Notes: generated from the letters alone by a model not told the origin. DNA of 64,000 bases from Streptomyces sp. MMG1121 (GCF_001280015.1 NZ_LGDV01000141.1:62001-126000), one strand, 5' to 3'; positions 1-8,275 are shown, counted from the first letter of the stretch. Translations and numbers: made by a program.

Positions 1-178
1 AGGTCATCGCGCACCAGGTCCCCGCCGGCCCAGCCGTGTACAGCAGTGCCCCCGCCGTGAGCCCGCACCACACCAGGCCCCGTGCCACCAGGCCGCGGCG
101 GCGAGTCCCAGCCACGGCAGGCCCGGGCGAGGGGCCACCGGCCCGCTCCGCCCGCGCTCGCGTCGTACACGCCGGCAT
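1..178 (-). CDS. Partial membrane protein, runs off left edge
   Basis: Reading leftwards from an ATG at 178, the frame has a basic N-terminus, then an RRRGLVARGLVWCGLTAGAL stretch that looks like a membrane segment or signal anchor, and leaves the window still open. An AGGGGGA motif lies 11 nt upstream of this ATG and 7 nt upstream of another ATG at 182 in a different frame; the 182 frame has the better spacing but gives a less protein-like sequence after 25 codons. A sequencing frameshift between the two is possible. No family is recognised. Confidence 0.35.
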   Translation of the reverse strand, partial: MPACTTRARAERAGGPSPGPAVAGTRRRGLVARGLVWCGLTAGALLYTAGPAGTWCAMT

Positions 179-295
179 CCATGGGCAGTTCCCCCTTGGC
201 CGCGCCGGTCCTGGCGCTGCAGGCGCTACGGGCGCCGGGCGGCGGCGCCTGAGTGCGCGTACCCGGCCGGGTGCGCACGGGCTGCTCGGCCGGTG

Positions 296-1036
296 TCAGA
301 CCACGTGCCGTCCGCCGTCCACCGTCAGGACGTCTCCCGTCGTGTACGCCGCCCGGGTCAGATAGGCCACGGCCTCGGCGACGTCCGCCGGTGAACCGAC
401 GCTGCGCAGCGGTGTGTTGGCGGTGATCCAGGAGCGGGAGTTCTCCCACACCTCTTCGGCGTCGTCGTACCAGGGCGTCTCGATGAGGCCCGGCGCGACC
501 GCGTTGACCCGGATCCGCGGGCCGAGTTGGGTGGCGAGCAGACGCGTGAGGTGGTTGAGGGCTGCCTTGCTCACGGCGTAGGGAATCGAGCTGCCCAGGG
601 CGCGGATGGCCGAGACCGAGGAGACGTTGACGATCGCGGCGGCCTCGGACTTCCTGAGGTACGGGACGGCGGCCGCGGTCAGCTGCCAGACGCCGAAGAC
701 GTTGACGTCGAAGATCTCCCGCCATGCGGTCGCGTCGGCCGCCGCCAGGTCGTCGAGCGGGATGAAACGGGTGGTACCGGCGTTGTTGACCAGGATGTCG
801 AGCCGGCCGTACGCGTCGATCGCGGCCTGCACGATCCGCCCGGCGTCCGCCGGGTCGGCGACATCTCCCTGGACGTAGACCGCGTCGGGCAGTTCGGCCG
901 CGAGATCCTCCCCCGCGGTGGTGCTCCGTGCCGAGTTGACGACGATCCGCACACCGTCCGCCGCCAGCCGTCTGGCCACGGCCGCGCCGATCCCGGACGA
1001 CGATCCGGTGATCAGTGCTACGCGACTCCCGCTCAT
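296..1036 (-). CDS. SDR family NAD(P)-dependent oxidoreductase
   Basis: Classical short-chain dehydrogenase/reductase of 246 residues, probably a soluble NAD(P)H-dependent ketone or alcohol oxidoreductase. The cofactor motif TGSSSGIG is at residues 10-17, NNAG at 84-87, the catalytic serine near 139 and Tyr153/Lys157 in the YAVSK motif; the C-terminus ends in the usual VDGG. The start MSGSRVALITG is where the family normally begins, although the frame is open further upstream. It is divergent from a PadR regulator. A TATACT -10 box (minus strand, about 1078-1083) sits just downstream of a GGAAT/ATTCC palindrome, so the PadR protein probably controls it. The substrate cannot be told. Confidence 0.93.
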   Translation of the reverse strand: MSGSRVALITGSSSGIGAAVARRLAADGVRIVVNSARSTTAGEDLAAELPDAVYVQGDVADPADAGRIVQAAIDAYGRLDILVNNAGTTRFIPLDDLAAADATAWREIFDVNVFGVWQLTAAAVPYLRKSEAAAIVNVSSVSAIRALGSSIPYAVSKAALNHLTRLLATQLGPRIRVNAVAPGLIETPWYDDAEEVWENSRSWITANTPLRSVGSPADVAEAVAYLTRAAYTTGDVLTVDGGRHVV

Positions 1037-1094
1037 GTCCACCCCGTTGTTGTCGGTTGCTGTGTCGGGGCGGGAGCCTAGTATATCGCAATGC

Positions 1095-1108
1095 GGAATG
1101 TATATTCC
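1095..1108. promoter_or_regulatory. 14-bp palindrome, probable PadR operator
   Basis: GGAAT-GTAT-ATTCC is a perfect 5-bp inverted repeat inside the only AT-rich island between the divergent SDR and PadR genes. It lies at the expected -35 position of the SDR promoter (TATACT -10 on the minus strand), so binding there would block SDR transcription. The link to the adjacent PadR protein is inferred from position. Confidence 0.5.
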
Positions 1109-1183
1109 ATGATTCGGAATTAATCGAAAAGGGTCGCGTGTGGGACCGGATTCGTCGTGCCCGGCGCACGGTACGGTCGGCCC

Positions 1184-1714
1184 ATGGCTGACGCTCGGCT
1201 GACCACCTCCTCCTTCCTCGTTCTCGGCATCATCGACAAGCTCGGTGAAGCCAGCGCCTACGACGTGAAGGTGGAGGCGGGCCGCACCGTCGCCCCGTTC
1301 TGGTCGGTGCCGCACGCGCAGGTGTACGCCCAGTGCGAGAGGCTGCTCGCCGCCGGTCTGCTGTCCCAGGTGCGGCAGGAGAGCGGGCGGGGCCGCCGGG
1401 TGCTGAGCCTGACCGACCGGGGCCGGCGAACCCTGGGCGACTGGCTCGCCGACCCCGCCTTCGTCCCGGTCGAGGCACGCGAGCGCGGCATCCTGAAGCT
1501 CTGGTTCGGGGCCCGGCCGGACGTGATCGCCCCCACCCAACTCGCCGAGCACCACAAGACGTTGGGGGAGTACCAGGAACTGGCCGACAGCGTCGGCGAG
1601 TTGCTGACCCCGGGGCAGCGGGAGGCGCTGGAGTTCGGCATCCGGTACGAGCGGATGATGACCGAGTTCTGGGAGTGGGTGTCCGGCCGGGGTGAACGCG
1701 CACCGGACCGTTGA
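1184..1714 (+). CDS. PadR family transcriptional regulator
   Basis: A 176-residue PadR regulator: N-terminal winged helix (SSFLVLGIIDKLGEASAYDVK) with the conserved Y-x-L/C-recognition segment around residues 30-60 and a C-terminal helical dimerisation half (LAEHHKTLGEYQELA, GIRYERMMTEFWEW). The ATG at 1184 has no ribosome binding site but a TACGGT box ends 6 nt before it, the pattern of a leaderless message. It is divergent from the SDR gene and probably represses it in response to a small ligand, as PadR proteins usually do. Confidence 0.9.
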   Translation: MADARLTTSSFLVLGIIDKLGEASAYDVKVEAGRTVAPFWSVPHAQVYAQCERLLAAGLLSQVRQESGRGRRVLSLTDRGRRTLGDWLADPAFVPVEARERGILKLWFGARPDVIAPTQLAEHHKTLGEYQELADSVGELLTPGQREALEFGIRYERMMTEFWEWVSGRGERAPDR

Positions 1715-1809
1715 CCTCCCGGGCGGCCCGCTCTACCGTCGGTAACCCCACGATAGTCCAGAAGAGACTATGCCGGGGTGGCCGAGCCGGTGACGAACAG
1801 GGGGACGCC

Positions 1810-2985
1810 GTGCGTCCGTGGACGAGCAGCACCTGGCGGCGTGCCGCCGCGGTGGGCGTGACAGCCGTGTGCCTGTGGTACGCGCCCATCGCGATGACCG
1901 AACTGTGGTCCTACGCACGGCCCGGCGCCCCCGCACCGGGCGAGTGGCTGCTGGCGCACACGGTCTCGCCCCGGTACGTCCACGACGCGCTCGCCACCCG
2001 CGTCGCTCCGTACCGGCACAGCCTCGTCCCGATGATCGTGCACTCCGTCCTCGGCGGACTGCTCATGCTGCTCGGACCGGCACAACTGCTGACGGCCGCG
2101 CGCCGCCGCGCCCGCCTGCACCGCACCCTGGGCATCCTGTTCGCCGTCACGGTCTACGCCTCCATGGCGGGCGCCGGCCTCTACCTCGCCCGCACCGCGC
2201 CCAGGGACGCCTTCAGCGGCCCGGCCTTCTGGATCGTCCTGGCCACGATCCTCGTGGGCACCGTCCTGAGCGTCACCTTCGGCATCCTCGCGGCCGTCGG
2301 CCACCTCCCCGACCTGCACCAGCGCTGGATGCTGCTGTGCTACGGCTTCCTGCTGACCGCGCCCCTGCTGCGTCTGGAGTGGGGCGCCCTGCCGGCGGTG
2401 CTGCCCGGGCTGTCGATGGCGGAGATCAACAGGGTGGCGATCATGCACCTCGGCTCCCTCGTCGTGTTCGGCGCGCTGCTCGCCTCGCGCGCCCGGGATC
2501 ACCGGGACGGCATCGAGGGCCTCGGCCGGTCCTGGGCCCCGCTGCCGGTCACCGTACTGGCCCACCTGGCCGGGGCGGCCGCCCTGGTCTGGGTCGCGCG
2601 CGCCCTCGCCGCCCACGGCACGGCCGGAAACCGGCTGCTGGTCGCCTACTTGGTGCCGTACGCCGTCGCCTACGGGGTGATGGCCACCGTTGCCCGGCGT
2701 GCCGCCCGTGCGGGCCGGGTCTGGGCCCGCGAGGAGTGGCGGATCCATCTCACCGGCCTCTGTCTGGCCCCCGTGTTCTCCGCCGGCGCGGTCGCCGTCC
2801 TCCAGCACAGCCTGGGGATCGGCCGGTTCACCGCGCTGACCGCGGGTGTCGCCATCGGCTGCGGGATCACGGCCTTCGGCGCCACGCTCGTGGTGAGCCT
2901 GCGGCTGCTGTACGCCCGCGAGGTCCGCCGGCGCGCTGTGCCGACGACGCGGGCGGTGCCCCGGGTGACGACCGCCGTGCCGTAG
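1810..2985 (+). CDS. DUF2306-type integral membrane protein
   Basis: Protein of 391 residues from a GTG preceded by AGGGGGA. Hydrophobic segments alternate along the whole length (about ten), including a long run starting at HSLVPMIVHSVLGGLLMLLG and the HxxLG...HRTLG pattern typical of DUF2306 membrane proteins, which are of unknown function and resemble cytochrome-b-like four-helix units. The frame is open upstream to 1711 and overlaps the PadR stop, but the stretch before 1810 is not membrane-protein-like. It is followed by a CGCAGC microsatellite and another membrane protein. Confidence 0.75.
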   Translation: MRPWTSSTWRRAAAVGVTAVCLWYAPIAMTELWSYARPGAPAPGEWLLAHTVSPRYVHDALATRVAPYRHSLVPMIVHSVLGGLLMLLGPAQLLTAARRRARLHRTLGILFAVTVYASMAGAGLYLARTAPRDAFSGPAFWIVLATILVGTVLSVTFGILAAVGHLPDLHQRWMLLCYGFLLTAPLLRLEWGALPAVLPGLSMAEINRVAIMHLGSLVVFGALLASRARDHRDGIEGLGRSWAPLPVTVLAHLAGAAALVWVARALAAHGTAGNRLLVAYLVPYAVAYGVMATVARRAARAGRVWAREEWRIHLTGLCLAPVFSAGAVAVLQHSLGIGRFTALTAGVAIGCGITAFGATLVVSLRLLYAREVRRRAVPTTRAVPRVTTAVP

Positions 2986-3031
2986 CCCGGTACTTCGCCC
3001 CGGTTCCCCGGAAGGCCCGAGAAGTCTTTCG

Positions 3032-3076
3032 CGCAGCCGCAGCCGCAGCCGCAGCCGCAGCCGCAGCCGCAGCCGC
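3032..3076. repeat. CGCAGC hexanucleotide tandem repeat
   Basis: Seven exact copies of CGCAGC plus a partial eighth, in the 160-bp gap between two membrane-protein genes. It lies after the DUF2306 stop codon at 2985 and before the next start at 3146, so it is untranslated in the assigned genes. Such arrays can expand or contract by slippage. Confidence 0.9.
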
Positions 3077-3145
3077 CCCGCTACTGCTGCCGCAGCCCGT
3101 CCCCTCCCGACCCGAGCGCCACCTCCCCGGAAACGGAACCCTGTC

Positions 3146-4111
3146 ATGGCCGAACCGACCGACTCCGCCACACCGGCGGCGACCCCCGGGGTCCCGCTCC
3201 CGCACGCTCTTCCCGAGGCCCCGTCCGGGCGGCCGTTGTCGGCCGGGACGGCGATCCTGGCCGTCGCCGTCGCGGTGATCAACCTGCTCGTCGGCGGAGT
3301 CCTCACGGTCGTCGCCCTCACCGGGCACGTCCTCGGGGCCTGGCCGTCACCGGATCCGCTCAGTCCCGGACTGCTCGGCGCCGCCATGCTGGGCACCGCA
3401 CCGGCGCTGTTCACCCTCGGCCGCGCGACGACGTGGCAGCAGGCGCGCACCCTCGTCCTGCCGCTGGTCGTGGTCCTGGCCGGCCTGTTCACGGTCAGCC
3501 TGCTCAACGCGCACCGGCTGTACATCGCCCACGGCGGCCCGGTCATCTCCGTGCTCTTCAGCCTCGGCTGGCTGTTCACGCTCGGCCTGCTGTGCGTGGC
3601 GGCGGTGATCTGCCTCGCCGGACAGGCCGTCACCCGGTCCGGACCGGCCGCCCCGCGCACGGCGCCCCTGCCGGGCTGGGCCAAGCCGTCCCTCGCCGTG
3701 CTCGGCTCCTCCTGGCTGGGCATCGGCGCCGGACTGCTCGTACGGCCCGGCTTCTGGGCCGACTTCGTGCCCTGGCAGACCAACCGCGTGGACGCGCAGG
3801 CGCTCGGTGTCTGGGCCCTCGCCCTCGGTGCGGGCGTGCTCGGCTCCCTCGCCGAGGACGACCTCGACCGCACCCGGCCCGCCCTGCTGTCGCTGCCCGG
3901 CACGGCCCTCGCCATGACGCTCGTCCTGGCCGTCCGCGCCGCCCACGTCCACTGGTCCTCCGGGCCCGGGCTGAGCCTGATCGTCATGGTGGCCGGCCTG
4001 CTCGCGGCCGGGGCGAGCGGCCGGCTTCTGCTCAGGGGCACCGCAGCGCCGGGCGAGGTGACGCGGGGCACCGGGCGACCGCGGTCGGAAGCGGCGGGCG
4101 GCGGATCGTAG
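3146..4111 (+). CDS. Integral membrane protein of unknown function
   Basis: A 321-residue protein with a Pro/Ala-rich cytoplasmic N-terminus (about 30 residues) and roughly eight hydrophobic segments (for example AILAVAVAVINLLVGGVLTV, LVLPLVVVLAGLFTVSLL, LGWLFTLGLLCVAAVICLAG). It has no recognisable catalytic motif. GGAAACGGAACCCTGTC precedes the ATG, giving only a weak ribosome binding site. The order after the DUF2306 gene suggests a loose two-gene unit. I cannot name the family. Confidence 0.75.
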   Translation: MAEPTDSATPAATPGVPLPHALPEAPSGRPLSAGTAILAVAVAVINLLVGGVLTVVALTGHVLGAWPSPDPLSPGLLGAAMLGTAPALFTLGRATTWQQARTLVLPLVVVLAGLFTVSLLNAHRLYIAHGGPVISVLFSLGWLFTLGLLCVAAVICLAGQAVTRSGPAAPRTAPLPGWAKPSLAVLGSSWLGIGAGLLVRPGFWADFVPWQTNRVDAQALGVWALALGAGVLGSLAEDDLDRTRPALLSLPGTALAMTLVLAVRAAHVHWSSGPGLSLIVMVAGLLAAGASGRLLLRGTAAPGEVTRGTGRPRSEAAGGGS

Positions 4112-4120
4112 GCTCGATGT

Positions 4121-4651
4121 GTGCCCCGGATCGAAATCCTTCAGCTGCTGGTCTCCCCGGTGCACCGGCTCGCGGGCCGGCCCGGTGACGGGATACCCGA
4201 GCTGCCGCCCGCCGACCTGGTCAGGAGGGCCGAGGTGCGCGCGGGACGGGGTCTCGTCGGCGACCGGTACTTCAACCACCCCGCGCATCGCAACGCCTCC
4301 CTCACGCTCATGGCCGTCGAACGGCTTCCGCGACCGGGGCCGGGCGAGCCGGACCTGCTGCCCACCCGGCGCAACGTCCTGCTGCGCGGGGTCGACATCG
4401 ACGCCTACCTCGGCGCGACCGTCTTCCTCGACTGCGGCACCGGGCCCGTGGAGCTGGCGGTGCGCAGCGCGGCCCGGCCCTGCGCCTGGGTACGACGACG
4501 GCGGCGCCGCCTCCTTGGGACGAGGAGACGGCGCCGCGCTTCTTCACACGCCTCGCGGCGTCAGACCAGCCACCCGATGAAGTGGACGAGTCCGGCGAGG
4601 ATGTCGGTGAGAACGTTCATGGTCGTGCTGCTCCTTGCGGTGTCACTGTGA
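4121..4651 (+). CDS. MOSC-domain-like protein, C-terminally truncated
   Basis: The first ~124 residues match a Streptomyces MOSC protein (VSPVHRLAGRP..., RAGRGLVGDRYF, LLPTRRNVLLRG, ending in RPCAW). MOSC domains bind molybdenum cofactor or move sulfur. After PCAW the family normally continues with a D..LGPGA...LRGRGG segment; here the frame instead enters a GC-rich hairpin (4501-4537) and an Arg-rich tail antisense to a 19-residue peptide gene. About 40 terminal residues appear lost, so the protein may not work. The GTG start is leaderless-like: TAGGCT ends 6 nt upstream. The last 50 codons are probably meaningless. Confidence 0.6.
   Translation: MPRIEILQLLVSPVHRLAGRPGDGIPELPPADLVRRAEVRAGRGLVGDRYFNHPAHRNASLTLMAVERLPRPGPGEPDLLPTRRNVLLRGVDIDAYLGATVFLDCGTGPVELAVRSAARPCAWVRRRRRRLLGTRRRRRASSHASRRQTSHPMKWTSPARMSVRTFMVVLLLAVSL
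4501..4537 (-). terminator. Hairpin terminator of the 19-aa peptide gene
   Basis: Fifteen-base-pair stem with one mismatch (GCGGCGCCG.CTCCT pairing with AGGAG.CGGCGCCGC) and a 7-nt loop. It lies 24 nt downstream of the peptide stop codon on the minus strand. There is no U-tract, which is common for Streptomyces terminators. It also forms the point at which the MOSC homology ends. Confidence 0.7.
4561..4620 (-). CDS. 19-residue hydrophobic peptide
   Basis: ATG-to-TGA frame encoding MNVLTDILAGLVHFIGWLV. It has a strong AAGGAG ribosome binding site 10 nt before the ATG and a strong hairpin right after the stop, so it has the layout of a complete small gene. The peptide is amphipathic to hydrophobic with one Asp and one His, long enough for one short membrane helix; it could be a membrane-active toxin-like or sensor peptide, but nothing in the sequence proves this. 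It is read through in the opposite direction by the MOSC-derived frame. Confidence 0.6.
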   Translation of the reverse strand: MNVLTDILAGLVHFIGWLV

Positions 4652-4752
4652 GTGGGACCAGTGCGTCAGCTACGGTCTGCAGCCCGTCGCTCGCACACCG
4701 TAAGTATGGTCGTCCCACTGCCGCCCCGACGGTCTCCTGATCGACGATCACC

Positions 4753-4766
4753 TGTTCCAGGGAACA
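4753..4766. promoter_or_regulatory. TGTTCC-AG-GGAACA palindrome
   Basis: A perfect 6-bp inverted repeat with 2-bp spacer between the AI-2E-family gene and the 19-residue peptide gene, both on the minus strand. It could be an operator for the peptide transcript about 130 bp downstream. No cognate regulator is identifiable. Confidence 0.3.
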
Positions 4767-4784
4767 ACTGATCCCTTGTTCGGA

Positions 4785-5996
4785 TCATCGGTCACCGCTG
4801 TGGATCACGGGCTGGTCGGGCCGGGGGGGGGGCGGCACCGTGCGCAGCGCCCGCAGCACCGCCCAGGCGACCGAGACCAGCGGGACCGCCACGACGGCGC
4901 CGATCACCCCCGCGACGATGCTCCCGGCGATGACCGACACGGCGACGACCAGCGGATGCAGCCGTACCGCCCAGCTCATCACCAGCGGATGCAGCACGTG
5001 CCCCTCCAACTGGCCGATCACCACGATCAGCGCCAGTACGGCCACGGCCGTGAGCGGTCCGCGCCCGGCCAGGGCGACGATCGTGGCGACGCCGAGCGCC
5101 ACCGGCGAGCCCACCAGCGGCACGAACGCGGCGAAGAACTCCAGCAGGGTCAGCGGCAGTGCCAGCGGCACCCGCAGGACGAGCAGCGCGATGCCGACGA
5201 GCACGGCGTTGGTCGCGGCCACGATGATGATGCCGCGCGTGTATCCGGCGAAGGCCCGCCAGGCGGCCCGCCCCACCCGGTCCCAGGCCGGGCCGGCGCC
5301 GCTCGGCAGCAGCTCGTCGCGCATCCAGCCCCACAGGTGCTCGCCGGAGTGGATGAAGAACACCGAGGCGAACAGCGCGAGCGCGCCCCCGGTGACCACC
5401 TCGACCGCCCGGCTCAGCCCGCTGACGGCATTGCTGAGCAGGCTCGACCGGTGCGCGGAGATGTAGTGCGTCACCTGGCTCTGCAGGTCGGAGAGCCGGC
5501 CGGGACTCAGCCGGAACGGCGGCCTTCGCAACCACTCCTCGATACGGTGCACACCGCCCCGGAACTCGCCCGCCAGCCGGGACGACTCGCCCGCCACCGC
5601 GTTGCCCACCAGGGCGAGCAGCGCCAGCAGGAGCAGCAGACTGCCCACCAGGGCGATGGCGACGCACAGCGGGCGCGGCAGCACCCGGTCGAGCAGATCG
5701 GTCAGCGGGCGCAGGACGGCCGTCACGATCAGTGCGAGGAAGAGGGCCACGGCGATGAGCTCGAAGCTGCCGAGGATGCTGAAGACGCCGTAGACGACGA
5801 TGCCGACGAGGATGAGCCGCCAGGCGTAGGCCGCCGCGACCCGCAGCCACGGCACCGTCCGCTCGGCCGCCGACACCGGGTCGGGGCGCGTGGTGGACGG
5901 AAGCCGTACAGAGTACGCCGGCCGGCTGCCCGGGGCACTTCCCGTCCGGCGCCGCCCGCCCGCTCCCGCCGCCCGCCGACGCGCATCGCCCACCAC
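4785..5996 (-). CDS. AI-2E family transporter
   Basis: A 403-residue membrane protein of the AI-2E/PF01594 permease family, which includes autoinducer-2 exporters and Na+/H+ antiporters. After a ~70-residue basic, Pro-rich N-terminus come the typical paired segments (LILVGIVVYGVFSIL, FELIAVALFLALIVTAVLRPL), a long periplasm-facing loop, and the family signatures GYTRGIIIVAATNAVLVGIAL, PLVGSPVALG, GQLEGHVLHPLVM and a C-terminal PLVSVAWAVL. A GAGGAG motif lies 9 nt before the GTG start at 5996. The substrate is unknown. Confidence 0.88.
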   Translation of the reverse strand: MVGDARRRAAGAGGRRRTGSAPGSRPAYSVRLPSTTRPDPVSAAERTVPWLRVAAAYAWRLILVGIVVYGVFSILGSFELIAVALFLALIVTAVLRPLTDLLDRVLPRPLCVAIALVGSLLLLLALLALVGNAVAGESSRLAGEFRGGVHRIEEWLRRPPFRLSPGRLSDLQSQVTHYISAHRSSLLSNAVSGLSRAVEVVTGGALALFASVFFIHSGEHLWGWMRDELLPSGAGPAWDRVGRAAWRAFAGYTRGIIIVAATNAVLVGIALLVLRVPLALPLTLLEFFAAFVPLVGSPVALGVATIVALAGRGPLTAVAVLALIVVIGQLEGHVLHPLVMSWAVRLHPLVVAVSVIAGSIVAGVIGAVVAVPLVSVAWAVLRALRTVPPPPRPDQPVIHSGDR

Positions 5997-6198
5997 CGCT
6001 CACGGCTCCTCTCCGGCACACCGGCTGACGGTCGGTCACATCTAGAGAACCGTAAGCGCACGGTGCGGTAGGGCCCGGACAACGCGCCCGCGCGTGCCCA
6101 GGGGCGGTGCTGGCCGGCCGTGAGTTCCGTCGACGTCGGTCCTCCGGAGTGTCGCGAGGGCGACGGGCCCCACAACTCGGCACCAGCTCTTTGCCCAT

Positions 6199-6882
6199 TC
6201 ATCTTTTGACGTCATCGAGAGATTCCAGGAACGTCACCGTCTCCCCGAGTGGCGCCCGGCCGATGCGGGCGTACGGCGCCGACGGGTCCTCGTGCCCGAT
6301 CGACAGGCCCGCGAACAGGACCAGGTTCTCCGGGGGCGACACGATCTGCGCGACCGTACGGTGGTACACGGACCACGCCGTCTGCGCGCAGCTGTGCAGC
6401 CCTTCGGCGCGCAGCAGCAGCATCACCGTCTGCAGATACATCCCGAGGTCGGCCCATTGCGCCGATCCCATGTCGCGGTCGATGTAGCAGAGCAGGAGGC
6501 AGGGGGCGCCGAAGCAGTGCCAGTTCGCGGTGACGGCCGTCCGGCGGGCCTCCGTGTCCTCGCGCCGGATCCCGAGCGCACCGAAGCGCTGGGCGGCCGC
6601 CGCCGACCGGCGCTCCCGGTAGGGGGACTTGGGCTCCGGCGGATACATCCGGTACGCGCGCTCGTCGCCCGGATCACCGGTCGCGGCCCGCTCGGCGGTG
6701 AGCTTCTTCAGCTCGGCCAGCGGGGCGCCGGTCAGCACATGGACGCGCCAGGGCTGGAGGTTGCCGCCGGAGGGAGAGCGCGCCGCACCGGCCAGGACCC
6801 GGTGCAGCACCGCGCGCGGGACCGGCACGTCCGTGAAGGCGCGCACCGCCCGCCGGCTCGCCACCGCCTCGTACACATCCAC
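6199..6882 (-). CDS. Nitroreductase family protein
   Basis: FMN-dependent nitroreductase-fold oxidoreductase of 227 residues. The N-terminus DVYEAVASRRAVRAF and SPSGGNLQPW are the standard FMN-binding segments, and WADLGMYLQTVMLLLRAEGLHSC is the dimer helix. GGAGG lies 8 nt before the GTG at 6882, which also matches where homologues start; the frame is open 10 codons further up. It probably reduces nitro-aromatic or quinone-like compounds with NAD(P)H. Confidence 0.9.
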   Translation of the reverse strand: MDVYEAVASRRAVRAFTDVPVPRAVLHRVLAGAARSPSGGNLQPWRVHVLTGAPLAELKKLTAERAATGDPGDERAYRMYPPEPKSPYRERRSAAAAQRFGALGIRREDTEARRTAVTANWHCFGAPCLLLCYIDRDMGSAQWADLGMYLQTVMLLLRAEGLHSCAQTAWSVYHRTVAQIVSPPENLVLFAGLSIGHEDPSAPYARIGRAPLGETVTFLESLDDVKR

Positions 6883-7106
6883 CCGTATGACCTCCTGGCC
6901 CACTGCGTCCACTGCCTTCCCCGCGCTGACGGACGCCGGGCGACGGATGTGACCGGCAGCCCGGGCTGGCGGCCAGCCGGTCCATCCGGGCGAAACATTC
7001 GGAGCTTGGATGGATGAATTCGATCAATCCGTTGCGACTTTTGAATCACGCCTGGAGAGGCTTACCTACTCATAGGGATCCACCAGTGAATATGAGGATT
7101 GGCGAG

Positions 7107-7178
7107 CGAAATTCCGAATCCGAATGTTTCGAAATATCTACCGAAACTATTGACAGTGAGCAGAAGTGGCCCAACACT
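7107..7178 (+). promoter_or_regulatory. Xylanase promoter with CGAAA boxes
   Basis: An AT-rich island ahead of the xylanase holds CGAAA at 7107, a perfect TTTCGAAA palindrome at 7127-7134 and CGAAAC at 7142, immediately followed by TTGACA (7150-7155) and, after 17 bp, AACACT (7173-7178) as a candidate -10. CGAAA inverted repeats are known control elements of Streptomyces xylanase promoters. The boxes sit just upstream of the -35. Confidence 0.55.
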
Positions 7179-7226
7179 CCCCACCAAGTCACACCCGCAC
7201 CAGGCCATACGAGGAGGAGCCACGAC

Positions 7227-7898
7227 ATGAACGCGTTCGACCACGTGCTGAGCCGCCGGAACGCGGGCGCCCTGCTGCTGGGCGCCGCAGCCGGGCTGGC
7301 GCTGCCCGGCACCGCGCGCGCCGCCACGGTCATCACCACGAACCAGACCGGCACCGACAACGGCTACTACTACTCGTTCTGGACCGACGCCCAGGGCACG
7401 GTCTCCATGACCCTGGGCTCCGGCGGCAACTACAGCACCAGCTGGAGCAACACCGGCAACTTCGTCGCCGGCAAGGGCTGGAGCACCGGCGCCCGCAGGA
7501 ACGTGACCTACTCGGGCAGCTTCAACCCGTCCGGCAACGGCTATCTGTCGCTGTACGGCTGGACGTCCGACCCGCTCGTCGAGTACTACATCGTCGACAA
7601 CTGGGGCACCTACCGGCCCACGGGCACGTACAAGGGCAGTGTCACCAGCGACGGCGGCACCTACGACATCTACGAGACGACGCGGTACAACGCCCCGTCC
7701 GTCGAGGGCACCAAGACCTTCAACCAGTACTGGAGCGTACGGCAGTCGAAGCGGACGGGCGGCACCATCACCACCGGCAACCACTTCGACGCCTGGGCCC
7801 GCGCCGGGCTGAACCTCGGCAGCTTCAGCTACTACATGATCCTCGCCACCGAGGGCTACCAGAGCAGCGGCAACTCCACCATCACGGTGACGTCGTGA
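7227..7898 (+). CDS. xlnC: Secreted GH11 endo-1,4-beta-xylanase
   Basis: A 223-residue glycoside hydrolase family 11 xylanase that cleaves internal xylan bonds outside the cell. The first ~32 residues form a twin-arginine-type signal ([16 protein letters not shown] ... ARA). The catalytic pair is Glu119 (nucleophile, [11 protein letters not shown]) and Glu209 (acid/base, ATEGYQSSG); the [16 protein letters not shown] thumb region is intact. The protein stops directly after the catalytic domain with no cellulose-binding module, as in Streptomyces XlnC rather than XlnB. GAGGAGGAG lies just upstream of the ATG. Three CGAAA boxes precede its promoter. Confidence 0.93.
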   Translation: MNAFDHVLSRRNAGALLLGAAAGLALPGTARAATVITTNQTGTDNGYYYSFWTDAQGTVSMTLGSGGNYSTSWSNTGNFVAGKGWSTGARRNVTYSGSFNPSGNGYLSLYGWTSDPLVEYYIVDNWGTYRPTGTYKGSVTSDGGTYDIYETTRYNAPSVEGTKTFNQYWSVRQSKRTGGTITTGNHFDAWARAGLNLGSFSYYMILATEGYQSSGNSTITVTS

Positions 7899-8275
7899 GG
7901 GCCGCGCGGCGCTCGCCGCCGGCGCGCTCACCGTCGGCGCCGCCCCGTCCCACGCTGCCACCCGCACCGGCTACGCCGCGGCCCACCCCGCCCCAGGTCC
8001 GGGCCGAGGCCACCCGGGCACTGGCGAGCCGCGGTCTGTGCGCGGGCGTGATCTCTGCGCAGACGGGCCACGCCGTCGCCCCCACGGGCTGAACCGGCCC
8101 GTGCTCCCGTCGGTAGGGCTGTTCGCCCGCCGTGCCGACGGGTTTCCCGCGCTCCCGTCACCTCCGGTGCTTCGCGCGCGCCGTCCCCAGTGCTTCGACC
8201 GCCGCCTTCCCCGCCCCCGTCCACATGGGATGGTGGTCCAGGTCCGCCCAGGCATCCGCACGAGAGGAACCGCAC
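7899..8275 (+). other. Gap with a possible secreted-protein relic
   Basis: No complete gene. Directly after the xylanase, one plus frame reads ALAAGALTVGAAPSHAATRT, which looks like the end of a signal peptide, then loses coding character; another frame continues RALASRGLCAGVISAQTGHA to a stop at 8092. This suggests the frameshifted remains of a small secreted protein. The rest of the gap carries the leader of the antitoxin-like gene, with CGAGAGGAA near 8261. Confidence 0.25.

Noticed and set aside
3032..3076. CGCAGC repeat considered as an Ala-rich coding tail of the DUF2306 gene
   Set aside because: The gene stops at 2985 before the repeat, and no start or ribosome site exists for a separate frame.
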